Shown here: positions 12,755 through 22,700 of the stretch, in pieces
Numbering within the stretch: position 1 is the first letter of the stretch
How the letters are laid out: every line of letters starts with the position of its first letter
NCBI GenBank assembly: GCA_949126835.1
Contig: OX421499.1
Coordinates: 23,223,990-23,287,989 of the forward strand
DNA: 64,000 bases
Reading direction: 5' to 3'
Source of the DNA: Anisus vortex
Lineage: Eukaryota > Mollusca > Gastropoda > Planorbidae
Program-made: the position numbers and the translations under genes
Notes under the pieces: generated by a model
Database searches by the model: none
Told to the model about the DNA's origin: nothing
The model's input: only the letters and a program-made list of their open reading frames with translations

Positions 12755-14328
12755 ATCTATCTATCTATACATATATATATATATATCAATCTATCTATAA
12801 ATCTATCTATCTCTCATTCTATCAAACTATCAATCTATTAATCTATCAATCTATCAATCTATCAATCTATCAATCTATCAATCTATCAATCTATCAATCT
12901 ATCAATCTATCAATCTATCAATCTATCAATCTATCAATCTATCAATCTATCTATCTATCCATCCATCTATCCATCCAGTCTTCCATCCATCTATCCATCC
13001 ATGATTGTCCATCTATCCATCTTTTCATCTATCGGTTTATTCATTTATCCATCTATCCTTCTATCCATCCATCTATCCGTCAGTTTGTCTGCCCGTCTAA
13101 CGCCTACCGGCCACCCCCTTCTCATCCATCCATTCATCCAACGGTACAACCTATTCTCAGAGTGGTCTACAACAACAGCGCCGTCCAACAACAACCACAT
13201 ATCAACACCAGAGGCGAAGAAGAGGAAGTACAGGAAGAAGGGTGGCTACCTCAGTACCACCACCATTGTAGCTATTGTTTTTATTGCCATTTTACTGCTG
13301 GCAGCGCTCGTAGTCACAGAATGTTTCCTAATCAAGAAATCACCAGGTATTGGGGCTACATTTAACTCTGCCATGTCTTATGAATGAAAATATTGCTAGT
13401 CCAGGGTTGTTACCTGAAAGGGAGTGGATAAAACCACACAAAAAAAAGGTAGGCGGCACACCAGGATCCGGACCGAGACTAGCCATCCCAATGCTAGGAT
13501 AGGATAACAAAGGGTACGATCTACGCAGTCAGATGCTTCTCCCCCCCCCCCCCCCCCCCCACCTATGAAATCTCCCCCGGATCATAAACTTGGCTCGTTC
13601 GTATTTATGTCCTGTCGCCCGGCAGCACACATTTCAGACTAAGGCTGACATCCAGGCACCGGGGCATGTGGAGACGGGTTGTTGCGCGCATTGCTTCCTC
13701 CTCCACACCGAGTTTTCAATGGCTCTTTGCCGTGCAATGAAATAGCGGACTCGCAACAGGGGCTGTACCCAATGCGTTAGCCAACCGGTGTATTCTTAAT
13801 GGGATAGAATCGGTGTTGTACGCACTTTGCCAGCTTTGAGGCTCGAGTATACATAATTGGATACAAGGAAGACAGATTAGAGTATGTATATGTATTATGT
13901 ATATATGTATATGTACATGTATGTATATGGCGATCCAAGGGTCCTGAGTTCGAATCCTGGTGGAGGCTAGGATTTTTTCCCAGGATTTGAGGGTGTCCCT
14001 GAGTCTACCCAGCTCTGATGGGTACCTGACCTTAGTTGGGGTAAAGTAAAGGCGGCTGTGCATAGTGCTGGCCACACAATCACTTAGTATGCCGTGGCGA
14101 CAGATACTGGTGAACGCTGCTTCACCGGCTCTATGGATCAATTTGGTCCGACGGGATACTTTACTTAGAGAGAGAGAGAGAGAGGAGAAAGAAAGTTATT
14201 TTCGTCTGGTTTTGTATAACCCTGGTCATCATATGTTATCACTTGTATGTATGTTTTGTTCTCCATTTTTTATGCGCTTAATGCCTACACTATGTTTGTT
14301 GATAGCGCTTTATAAATACTATTATTAC

Positions 14329-14359
<31 letters not shown>

Positions 14360-15225
14360 GTTAATGATTAAAAGAGAGAGAGAGAGAGGAGAAAGAAATT
14401 TAATGATTAAGAGAAAGAGAGAGGAGAAAAAAAGTTAATGAATAAGAGAGAGAGAGGAATAAGAAAGTTAATGAATAAGGGAGAGAGAGAAAGAGAGAGC
14501 GAGAGAGAGAGAGAGAGAGAAGAGAAAACAAGTTAATGAATAAGAAAGAGAGAGAGGAGAAAGAAAGAAAGTGAGGTGATATTGATACAAGTAAAATAGA
14601 GAAAGACATTTTGGAGAAAGAGAGAGAGAAAGAAAAAAGCATGAGAGCAAGAAAGATAAAAAAGAGAGGTTTGAAAGAGAAAGCGAGAGAGAGAGAGATA
14701 GAGAGAGAGAGAGATAGAGAGAAAAGTTAGAAAGTTAATTCGACATGAGTTGAAGAGAGAAGGAAATAAAAAAACGAAACCCTATAAGCTGAAAGACAAC
14801 GCACGTTGAAATATATTTTAGTTATTAAAAAAAAATACTAACAGGTCTAGATCTATATTTCAAACAATGAAAAATAATGTTGAAATTTTTTTACTGACAT
14901 TGAAAAACAATATTTGAAAGCGTCATTGAAAAATGAGACTTCTAAAATATTCATAGAAATTACTATATTAAATATTTATTATAACGTATGAAAAGGTATT
15001 ATTTTCAATAATGACTGAAAAAAAAATGAGCATTTCAAAAGGTCATTGAAAAGGGAAAGTACGAAAACAAAGAACTCAATTTCCTGAGATGCTAAAGTTT
15101 AATTCCGTTCATGTTTTCTACCTGTTCAAGGGCTGGAGGACATGGAAGGAGGCAAAGATTGTACAGAGGCAGGTCGACGGAGAATGTCACCGAGTGGATA
15201 TTCAAGGGAGTCCAAAGTCCTGTGA
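6462..15225 (+). CDS. Gene B: two-Ig-domain type I membrane receptor, 333 aa, six coding exons
   Basis: CDS exons: 6462-6513, 7715-8065, 8954-9126, 12293-12437, 13161-13346 and 15131-15225. They join in frame (1002 nt including the stop), and every intron has GT-AG ends. Predicted product: signal peptide (about 1-22), first Ig V-like domain (about 23-135), second Ig-like domain (about 136-240), stalk with a strongly basic patch (260-267), TM helix (about 272-293) and a tail of roughly 38 residues ending MSPSGYSRESKVL. I chose the ATG at 6462 rather than the in-frame 6450 because all four paralogs then have a 52-nt first coding exon and a purine at -3. It is a likely cell-surface recognition protein. 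Ligand and pathway are unknown, and there is no fibrinogen-like domain, so it is not a FREP. Introns hold a LINE copy, SINEs, a hAT remnant and several tandem arrays. Exon calls come from comparison with genes C, D and E. Confidence 0.85.
6924..6968 (-). mobile_element. SINE 3' end fragment, probably part of the copy at 7415-7580
   Basis: Matches the 3' end of the common SINE (the sequence around GGTGAA and ATTGATC). Its orientation and position fit a single minus-strand SINE split by about 450 bp of foreign sequence (6969-7414). Confidence 0.45.
7415..7580 (-). mobile_element. tRNA-derived SINE, 5' part
   Basis: On the minus strand this carries the tRNA-like head, the ACCAGGACACAAATCC region and the shared TAGCTCTGATCGGTACC block. 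It lies in intron 1 of gene B, ending about 135 bp before exon 2. Confidence 0.6.
7715..8065 (+). CDS. Gene B exon 2: first Ig V-like domain
   Basis: Phase 1-1 exon of 117 codons. The acceptor is TTGCCATAG; the frame reads TYSQCDDGNIDTVATYG and onward. The F-strand signature is EDAGSYWC, followed by FVGCGCLLVVVG at the end of the domain. The expected B-strand Cys is Phe (HLTFRV), and there is no C-strand Trp. One N-glycosylation site, NAS, follows the F-strand Cys. Markedly GC-richer than the flanking introns. Confidence 0.9.
8078..8282. repeat. Minisatellite at the exon 2 donor of gene B
   Basis: About seven units of roughly 29 bp (GTTTAGGTAAAGTTTGG plus GGTTGGGAAA) starting about a dozen bases after the exon. 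Each unit contains AGGTAAA, which resembles the true donor CGGTAAGA. Confidence 0.85.
8778..8953. repeat. Minisatellite at the exon 3 acceptor of gene B
   Basis: About five units of about 32-35 bp with the core CCACCAATCAGATCGTGTTT. The last unit provides the real acceptor (GCCAATCAG|AT). The preceding CAATCAG|AT at 8920/8921 lies exactly 33 nt upstream, with no stop between them. Confidence 0.85.
8954..9126 (+). CDS. Gene B exon 3: N-terminal half of second Ig-like domain
   Basis: Phase 1 in, phase 0 out, 173 nt, the same length as in gene C. Reads RPDTPIISPLDD, then KLVLQCQHFSKSLPVFHG and YAVRWKDA. LQC is the B-strand Cys and VRW the C-strand Trp. Donor AGG|GTGAGT. Confidence 0.85.
9127..9604. 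other. Intron 3 of gene B, unique part
   Basis: AT-rich intron sequence with nothing recognisable beyond a short purine-rich patch near 9325. Confidence 0.4.
9605..9860. mobile_element. hAT remnant
   Basis: Begins CAGGGGTCTGAAACC near 9606, similar to hAT termini. The following sequence gives scattered transposase-like fragments on broken frames. The other end is missing. Confidence 0.35.
9925..11276 (-). pseudogene. Broken non-LTR retrotransposon (reverse transcriptase), copy 1
   Basis: On the minus strand: a linker region (10959-11273), then RT sequence with LYKNKGNRSDCNNYRGISLL, QCGFRADRSTIDM and the motif A region AFIDLTKAFD (10160-10660). The catalytic FADD motif lies near 9965-9985. 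Frameshifts separate the parts, and both ends of the element are missing. A second copy at 43611-45640 covers the same region plus the C-terminal finger. It sits antisense in intron 3 of gene B. Confidence 0.8.
11277..11744. other. Intron 3 of gene B, AT-rich
   Basis: No gene. Short TACTAGTACTAG-like palindromic stretches near 11515-11540. Confidence 0.4.
11745..11905 (+). repeat. Dispersed repeat R1, partial copy
   Basis: Shares CTACCGGGCGACA, GGGAATTCC and GTTAC...GCATGCC-type blocks with 46725-47110 and 57315-57690, and in reverse with 13588-13714. The family is not recognised; no coding capacity is visible. Confidence 0.5.
12293..12437 (+). CDS. Gene B exon 4: C-terminal half of second Ig-like domain
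   Basis: Phase 0 in, phase 1 out. Acceptor TATCTGCAG. Reads YVIDNDANLQIND, then LVVTCTTADVVPNETS and FSDPSPPYTV. TCT holds the F-strand Cys, and NET is an N-glycosylation site found at the same place in all four genes. Bases 12344-12427 are nearly identical to gene C. Confidence 0.9.
12651..13080. repeat. Compound TATC microsatellite before the TM exon of gene B
   Basis: Pure CTAT (12651-12770), then a CAATCTAT array (about 12826-12950), then CCATCTAT-type variants up to 13080. It ends about 80 bp upstream of exon 5. The long open frame across it is only the repeat read in three frames. Confidence 0.9.
13161..13346 (+). CDS. Gene B exon 5: stalk and transmembrane helix
   Basis: Phase 1-1. 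Acceptor CTATTCTCAG. Reads WSTTTAPSNNNHISTPEA, the basic run KKRKYRKKGG, then the helix TTTIVAIVFIAILLLAALVV and ECFLIKKSP before donor CAG|GTATTG. The basic run lies on the predicted outer side of the helix, which is unusual for a type I protein. Confidence 0.85.
13440..13530. repeat. Dispersed repeat R2, partial
   Basis: The GGCACACCAGGAT and GAGACTAGC blocks recur near 26935-27110 and 56365-56520. A C run of about 20 follows (13541-13560). Confidence 0.35.
13588..13714 (-). repeat. Dispersed repeat R1, inverted partial copy
   Basis: The reverse complement gives CCCCGGTGCCTGGATG and GCTGCCGGGCGACA, shared with 57315-57690. Confidence 0.45.
13928..14168 (+). mobile_element. tRNA-derived SINE copy
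   Basis: B-box-like GAGTTCGAATCC, then CTACCCAGCTCTGATGGGTA, AAAGTAAAGGCGGCTG, and the 3' end GGTGAACGCTGCTTCACCGG with TTTGGTCCGA. It lies in intron 5 of gene B. Confidence 0.8.
14169..14720. repeat. GA-rich and ATT-rich simple sequence
   Basis: An AG run (14168-14186), a LINE- or SINE-like tail ending in (ATT)n (about 14310-14360), then 350 bp of degenerate GAGAGA with AAGTTAATGAATAAG recurring several times. Confidence 0.85.
15131..15225 (+). CDS. Gene B exon 6: cytoplasmic tail
   Basis: Acceptor GTTCAAG, phase 1. Reads LEDMEGGKDCTEAGRRR then MSPSGYSRESKVL and TGA (15223-15225). Donor TTAG|GTAACG eight bases after the stop (exon end 15233). Confidence 0.8.
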
Positions 15226-15383
15226 TCCATTAGGTAACGCCCCCCCCCCCCCCTCGGGTATTTGGTTCGAAAAACTTAGTCACATAAATTAACCCCCCCT
15301 CCCCCCCCCCCGTCCTGGTACGTAGCGGAAAAAGTAACAGCAAGGGACGCACTATATGAACTTATATAATAATATTATTATTA

Positions 15384-15552
15384 CAGACGCTCCTTCTATA
15401 GAGAAGATTTTGTGTCCTACGCTCATCCGTGATCTGAGTCTAGACTTGCATTTTTATTAGTGTTTTAAATGACGTTAAGTTACTGGTTTTCCTGGTCTGT
15501 TCAGGAAACCCATTCCATGCCCTGACGATACTCGGGAAGAAAGAATACTTAT
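15384..15552 (-). mobile_element. LINE 3' end, copy 4
   Basis: The same 3' end as at 4808-5190 in inverse orientation, inside the last intron of gene B. Two C runs lie just before it (15240-15253, 15296-15311). Confidence 0.6.
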
Positions 15553-16301
15553 ATGCATTGGCTGTAGCAATGACAAGCTGATGTAGCTGCAGTAAAAAAT
15601 ATTACAGTGCTATTTAAATACATTTGTTTGGTTATGAATTTACAGTCCCAATAACGAATTTGTGTTCTTCTTATGACGAATTCTTAAAATTTAAGTAGAC
15701 AGGTCTTTTGCAATACCAAGATTGCCCACTTACCTGTTTGAACTCGGTTTAATTCAAAGCAAAAAGGGGTCGGGGATTGAACAGTCCTGAGCACTTCTAC
15801 AATTGGCAATATTCCCCCGAGTGGATGAAAACGCTGTTGCACTTTACATTTTGAGATGGAATATCCTTCTGATAAAAGTCTAAGATAAAGTGCATTTGTT
15901 AATTATATAATTCTTTTCATGCTGTTTTTTTAAAACGTCAAACATTGTAAGTATATCAAAGATTTTACAAAATTACAACTAGAGAAAGACATAAGACGCT
16001 TATAATACGTCGCAACATGAAAACAAGACAAAGTTGACAAAAGTCGAAACTTGACAGACTTCCAAGACTCAAAACTTTATCATCCAAACATCACGACCAT
16101 CCTAATTTTACAAACTTCTAAAGCTTTACAATTTTCACAAACTTAACACATATTTAATATTACGAAATTTCAGAAGAATCTAAAATTCACAAAGATATAA
16201 ATTTCATTCAGAAACAGACTCGAACATTACAAACGATCTTAATATTTCACATTTCATGTTCACATTTTTCATGCTAATGTCTTTTCATTTTTTTTGTTCA
16301 G

Positions 16302-16450
16302 GCGCCTACCGCTGTCAGATGTTAACCCATGACGGACAAACGCTGAAAAATATAAAAAAATTATGTGTGTTGTTTTCGACTTACTGCTATTGTTAAGACA
16401 TGATCTTAATACAAACGCTTAAAAAAATATATTTTTTTTTACATTGTTTG
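16302..16450 (+). other. Gene B 3' terminal UTR exon
   Basis: Good acceptor (T run, TTGTTCAG) followed by GCGCCTACCGCTGTCAGATG, then the shared ATGTTAACCCATGACGGAC. The following GACTTACTGCT block is shared with gene C. No AATAAA is present; AATATA near 16424 is a possible weak signal, so the 3' limit is approximate. Confidence 0.6.
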
Positions 16451-16839
16451 TGTGTTATATTTTTGATGGGAAGGATAGGTTCTAAGATTGTCATGTTATC
16501 TTTACAGCCTATTCAAAGTGTAAGGAAGTTCAAACATAATCCATGCCTTTCAAACAATTGACTAAAAAGACGCTATAAGCTTATATATACAATGAAAATA
16601 GATATAAATTTCCACAGTTCCTTTGCTCTAAAAAGCTACTTAATTAAGATTGTTAAAGATCCCTAACATGAGCAAAGTATCGAAAGCAATACACGAAGAA
16701 ACGTGTTACTGAAGACTTTCTATTTAAACATTTATCACCAGGTAGTATAAATAGCCTACTAGACTATAGGCCTGGTCATCCAGGCGCAAGCTTGGCAAGA
16801 CTGGCTGTTGCGCACATTTCAGGTGCAAACATCCAATTC

Positions 16840-17073
16840 TTACTTCACTGCAACCTTTTCCTCCCCACTGGGATGACATCTGGAATACAAATTCGTCATG
16901 CATCCGGCAAAGTCGTCATCGACAGAGCTTTTGTACAACTGGACATTGTTCAGGACTACTAAGGTGCCACTGAGGTTAGAGCGGCGCATATAATAACAGA
17001 CCCTCAGCCTTCCGTATTCAACTGTGTGCCTTCTACCAGCTCTGGTGACAATAATCTGTTTTCCCACCTTCAA
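16840..17073 (-). CDS. Orphan open frame of 77 codons, unrecognised
   Basis: GC-richer than its surroundings. Contains IIVTRAGRRHTVEYGRL, then LSGTLVVLNNVQLY and FAGCMTNLYSRCHPSGEE. No splice context or family is recognised. It could be a relic exon or transposon sequence; a short piece of what may be repeat R1 flanks it at 16765-16830. Confidence 0.2.
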   Translation of the reverse strand: MKVGKQIIVTRAGRRHTVEYGRLRVCYYMRRSNLSGTLVVLNNVQLYKSSVDDDFAGCMTNLYSRCHPSGEEKVAVK

Positions 17074-19218
17074 ATCTCTTTAAGGGCGCTCTCAAAATTT
17101 AATGGCTGTGCTTGATATCTACAATAAAGGGCTGGGGGAATGGACGGTTCTTTACTCTTCTTAGCATGTAGGCTACTTGGTAATTGCCCAGACGGACAGG
17201 AGAAAAAAGCAACAACATCGTGGTGAAACCAAGTTGATCTCATGATGGAATAAATTAATCAGTAGGTCTTTGCCTATGGTCATTATTTACGATACTTTAA
17301 CTGTTTAGCTCTCTGTCACAGTTTGATAAACACAAAAAAAATAGTTACACAAACACCTAGACCCACACAGTATAATCTAATTTAAGGAGCTCCTGTTTTA
17401 AAATTTGATGTACGCTAAGATAACATTACAATAACACAGTGATTGAAACACTTATCTATATATTATAGAGATATCTATGTCGAACTTTAGACACCAAAAC
17501 AAAAAACAAAACAAAAACATCACTTCCGTTTTCTCGCTGCAGAATTCTTTATTACAAGTCCCTATCGCCATTAAATGTTTATTCGAGGTCAGTAAGTTAA
17601 AGTGCTTTATTCTTTAAATATTATGGGTAATGGGTTGCCTGAAAAGATGAGCAATCAACAGCTTATCTTTTTTTTGTTATTATGTATGTTACAATAAAGG
17701 TTTGATAGTAAAATATGATGTCTAGTTCTGGTAACCCATTCCTTTTGCGAAAGCCACTAGGAAGAAAGAAAATTTGGATAAGATTTATTCTAGCATATGG
17801 ATAAAGAGAAAAGACTTTCCTGATTATTTTTATATGATTGTGGTGAATGGAATGGCTACACTTTATCGAGAATGGCATGGGGATGGATGGCCGAAATTAT
17901 GCACAAATGTGAGGCCCGTAAAAGGGGGGGGGGGGATTATCAGACAAATTATGAACATTTGCACAAGTTTTCCTAAACTATTTTAAAATCAATATTATAC
18001 TTTACTGTGCATGATTAACAATAGCAAATAAAGATATATTCACTGGTAAGTTTAATGTTAATGGAATAATTTATGATTTCTATTTAAACGTTGTTTTTAC
18101 TTTAATAAGCAGATTGCAGGCTAAGAAAAACGTAGATCTAAGCCTTTTTTTGTTTCATCTTTTGTACCTATGCTAGTGGGTAGTGACTGGGTGAATAAAC
18201 TCCACGAGTGCACGGAGGAGAAGACTAAATCTGCCACCGTGGAGAAGTTGAAAGTGAAAAAATGTAGAAACATGAGAGAAGGGAGTAACCACAGAATAGG
18301 TATAGAACAGAATGCGCAATCCCTATATGCGCAGTCACGAAATGTGAAGCTCGGCTTCCGTCATTTCCTTTTGACTCACGGCAGCGGTCAGTAGAGACAC
18401 TACTATAGTAAAATGAGAAAGGCTCAATTTATTACTGATATCTAGTCTTAGCAAGCTTAGGACTAAAGCAAGGCTACTAATATTTTAAGTAATATGAGGC
18501 TACAACTTACCGTTGTTTATCCTTTACGTGGTCAGGAAAGCCATGTAGTTTGACATGCTTATTTTGTACAATAATCAATCGTTTTCGCATCAATGTTGCA
18601 GTTTATTACACAACAGCCTTTGTACCTTTTGCCTGAAACATTAGCTTTGGGTGTTCGAACTTGTAGATTTGATAAAAAAGACATTGTAAATCAACATAAA
18701 TATATAGTGTAACCAGGTCCGCTGAGATTAAACAGTATGGCGTCGGTATTAGATCCGGAAACAGAAAAAAATGCGAATGTGTATTCTGTTCTATATTTAA
18801 TCTGTGGGAGTACATAGCAACATAGCATGAACAAAGACGTAACCACTACAGGAACCGGGGGGGGGGGGGGGGGGGTACAGCGTATGCCTTATGGTCACGA
18901 AAGGAGCGGAGGGGCGGGGATGGTAACGAATGAAGTAAATCTTACCCTTTAGATTCAGAATGCAAAGAATATCAACGTTAAATCTACAGATTGCGGGACA
19001 CACTGTATACTGTTCATTGGAATTATTGGCTGAAATTAAATGAGCTATTTAGTATGTATTATCGTATAAACACGTTGGTCAAGTTGTATTAATCCAAAGA
19101 CTCTAATATGATGGACCGCTTGCTTTAATATTTCTGCTATTTGATGACTAGAACGACTTCTTTTCGGAAATTTCCGATTTCCTTTTGTATCATACACTTC
19201 TTTTCTTTTTTTTTTTAA
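17074..19218. other. Intergenic region between genes B and C
   Basis: AT-rich. Holds a fold-back of LINE-end fragments (17620-17780), G runs (17926-17935, 18859-18876), and a short inverted similarity between 18277-18330 (+) and 18740-18815 (-), both containing ATAGAACAGAAT. No gene is supported. Confidence 0.4.
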
Positions 19219-19291
19219 CCCTTACAGTCCCGGGCGCGTATATAGCGGAACTGAAGGCAGCATAGATAGAAGTAGGTCGGTACGGGAAGGG
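19219..19291. mobile_element. TTAA-flanked 73-bp MITE, copy 2
   Basis: Same orientation as copy 1, with TTAA at 19215-19218 and 19292-19295. About 420 bp upstream of the gene C start codon. Confidence 0.85.
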
Positions 19292-19639
19292 TTAATTGCT
19301 TTTATATTTTCAATGAAATATTAAAATTAAAATCAAAAGTTAGGCGCGTAGACGTAATTTAAGACAGCGTCATTGAATGCGCACGGGAAAAAGAACATGT
19401 AAGTCTTAGATTAATCTACATGATTTATTTTGCATGTATCTGTGGGTTTTAGAGTATACTTGAAGGGAATCAATCGAAGATCTGCACAAGAGCGTCCCGA
19501 AAGAAGTGTTTGGTTTAGGCCTGGGATAGGAGTGTGTTATGAACAAACCTAACATTGATATAATTGTTTTATGCAATTTAATATGTGTTTTGCACAGTGT
19601 GTTTTTCCGCCGAACGCTTCCAAACGAAGATAGAACTGT

Positions 19640-19718
19640 CCGCCATGTTGGCACGATAGAATGAAGAAGAAGAGAGGCAACAAGGAGCCACTATTTTAGT
19701 GGCCGTTACCATGGTAAC
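19640..19718 (+). promoter_or_regulatory. Gene C 5' leader with perfect X-box over the start codon
   Basis: GTTACCATGGTAAC at 19705-19718 is a perfect 14-bp palindrome and a full match to the RFX X-box consensus; it contains the initiator ATG. The leader upstream resembles that of gene B. Confidence 0.45.
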
Positions 19719-19762
19719 ATCTATGAGTCCCTGTTTGATTGTATTGTTTTGGCTGATGAGCG
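19711..19762 (+). CDS. Gene C exon 1: signal peptide
   Basis: Codes MVTSMSPCLIVLFWLMS, donor GCG|GTAAGC at phase 1. Confidence 0.8.
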
Positions 19763-22700
19763 GTAAGCAGGGAATTGTTTTACATTTATGTTAATGTTAG
19801 AGATTTAAATGTAAATTGGGATTCTGACTGTATAGAGGGCAGAAAAAAAGAGAAATATAAACCTCACATAGTATTGTACTAACCCCTAGTAGGGGCGGAT
19901 TGGGGTATGTGCGATTTATTCTGTGAGATTTTTTTAATCCAGGATGTGTCAATAATTTTTTTTTTCGGGGTGGGGAACAGGTTCAAGAGTGCTCTTTGTC
20001 ATAATGTTGGACCCATCCGTTGAGGGTGGGACACAGTGGCCTTACGCCAGCACTCGGTTGGCGTACCGAAGGTCATGGGCTCGAATCCAGATAAAAATCG
20101 GTTACTCGGTCCGGAGAATGTCACTAAGTATACCCAGCTCTGACAATAGTTTGGGCAAAAATAAAGGCGGCTGGGCCTTGTGCTGGGCACACAATCCCTT
20201 AGAATGTCACGGCCATTCACTTGTGAACGCTTCGTCACAAGCAATGTAGAAAAAGACGGGGATTTTTCTACGTGATCATATTCTCAGGACCGGCTCTAGG
20301 ATTTTTGACGCCCTAGGCGAAAACAAATTTTGCGCCCTCATTAAAGTGCATAAGGCGATGAGAAACTGAGTTGTGTTAGAGCCAACTTTCCTATATTTTA
20401 AGACAACTGAAATAAAATACCCTTCGTCTTTCAATGCCTAGTAATTCGTCTGCCTTTGCTAGTAGCGCGCAGAAGTACTAAACTTTAATTTAGTTTATAT
20501 TTTTAAATCCCCAAATGTATACAAATCATCAACTATGCGCCCCTCAAAAGTGTGCGTTCTAGGCGGCCGCTTAGGTTGCGTCTATGGACAAACCGGTCCT
20601 GCATATTCTCGAGCATACCTGACAGAAAAAAAAGAAGATAAGTAATAACAACACAGCTTGTTAGAAGATACATGTTGTAACAAGACAGGTAAGTGTAAAA
20701 CAATAGAGACGAAGACAAGAGGTGGGCATTGAGCTACATTAGCGCCCTAACCCTAACCTTTTTTTTAAATGAAACTTGAAATTTTTTCTCTGATCAAAAC
20801 AATTACTTTCTTTTTTTTTTTCGGATAAAAAAGGGTTAGGATATTAACTCTTCTGGCCACACAATCAGCCTTGTGAGCCATGGGCACACGAAAACTTGGT
20901 CAAACATGGGTCTGCAAGTGGTTAAGTCTTGTTTATTCTATCGCCCTCAGGTATCTACAGCGATCGAGACCAGGACGACCAGGACGCCATCAACACGGTG
21001 GTCACTTTCATGCACAGGGACGTGGAGCTGACCTTCAGAATTCCGAAACAGCTTGACTCGGTCCTCTACATCAATTCCAAGAAGAACGGCACCCTGGTCA
21101 ACTTCGCCTACGTCAAGGTTGAGGCAGACCTGTCAAAGACTGTGGCGCCGTTCGTCGTCTTGGAGGCGAAGCTGCATGACCTGCGCCTGCAGGAGGAGGT
21201 GGTTCGGTTCACCTTTCGCAAAGTGCAAACGGAAGACGCCGGGGTGTACTGGTGTACGGACATCTCGGAAGTGAAGTTCACCGGATGCGGATGCCTGCTG
21301 GTCGTCGTAGGTAATAATTTAGGGTTAACGTTTTTTTTGGGAGAGGGGTTGGGTAGAGGTTGGGGTGTTGGGTGGTGTCGTGGGTAAATGGGGGGGGGGG
21401 GAATTTTGGTCTGAAGGTGAAAATATATTTAACAATTGTGAGACAGTTGAATAGACAAAAGCGCTAATTTGAAAATATTCAAAAACAAAAAAATGTATAT
21501 CAATCGGAAAAAAATGCGTGTTCGTTTTTCTTTTAAAAAAAATATAATTTAGCTAAATAATTTCGGAAAATATAGAGCGTTGTCGGTGGGCGTGGCTTAG
21601 ATTTTTAGTGACGTATTTGTGTAAATATAAGAACCCACTTGAGTTACAAATGTAACGTGGTGAAAGTGAAGTACTTCTTTATCATGCAAAATTCACATTT
21701 GAATATTGGCTATCCTACTAAAAAATAAGGAGGTAAATAGTAGTACTGTAGATTAATTGATTAATGTGATTAGGCTAGGGCCGGCTAGACCTATTTACAC
21801 TTTCAATTTCACTTTATAGGCCTACACTTTTAATGTTTCGTAGGCTAGGCTACGATGTCAAGTGATAGTGTTGGTGAATAGGCTATCTAGTCAAGTCACT
21901 ATAAGGCTCACATCGTCTATGATCTATGTCTATTATAATAATAAAACAGCCTATTTTATTTAACATACATAATACAGCTTAATTCTTAATACGACTTAAA
22001 ACACAACACATCATTTAAAAAAAGCTCGAGCCTATATGAAACTTTATTAATACAGCGGCCATTATTACTTGTACACCATTACAGAAAGTAAACACAAATC
22101 ACGTGCTTTTTGTCACGTGATTGCAAACGCCCTATAGCTTGCCAGGCATAGGTGTGACGGGAAAAAATAGTTACACACACAGAGACACTTACAGACACAC
22201 CCACACTTTAGCTTGAGCGTAGACTCAGCGAGCTTTAATTGGGGTGTGGCAGTGCATTTTAAATGATTTCAGCTCGAGTATTGATTTTTTAAGTTTACTT
22301 AATTAAATAAGTTCAACCATGTCTGTACACAAAAAATGCCACTCTCAGAGCGCAGAACGCGTATTTTTTTTTTTAAAGATGTGTATGTATATGTGGTTTT
22401 TAGTTAAGCGGTGACGAATTTTTAAAACTTTCACATGTTTGACTTCTAGAAACTCAAAGTAAAAAAGCGAAATGTTTTAATTTCTTTATACTAATAGATA
22501 CGGAATTTTATCATACGCTAAAATCACCAACAATTGGTCGCGAAAACTAGACAAGCGATTTATTTCGATTTATTTATATAATTTTTTACAAGAAACACAT
22601 ATGATCTTTTCCTGTTTTTCTGACTTTTTGCTTTTTTCTAATGATATATAGTCTAGATCTATTTTTACTTCCTTTCTATTAGCTGTCTGTCTGTTTGTCT

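Noticed and set aside
12574..13365. Long open frame rich in SIYL repeats
   Set aside because: Translation of the TATC microsatellite; only its end overlaps the real TM exon, which is in another frame.
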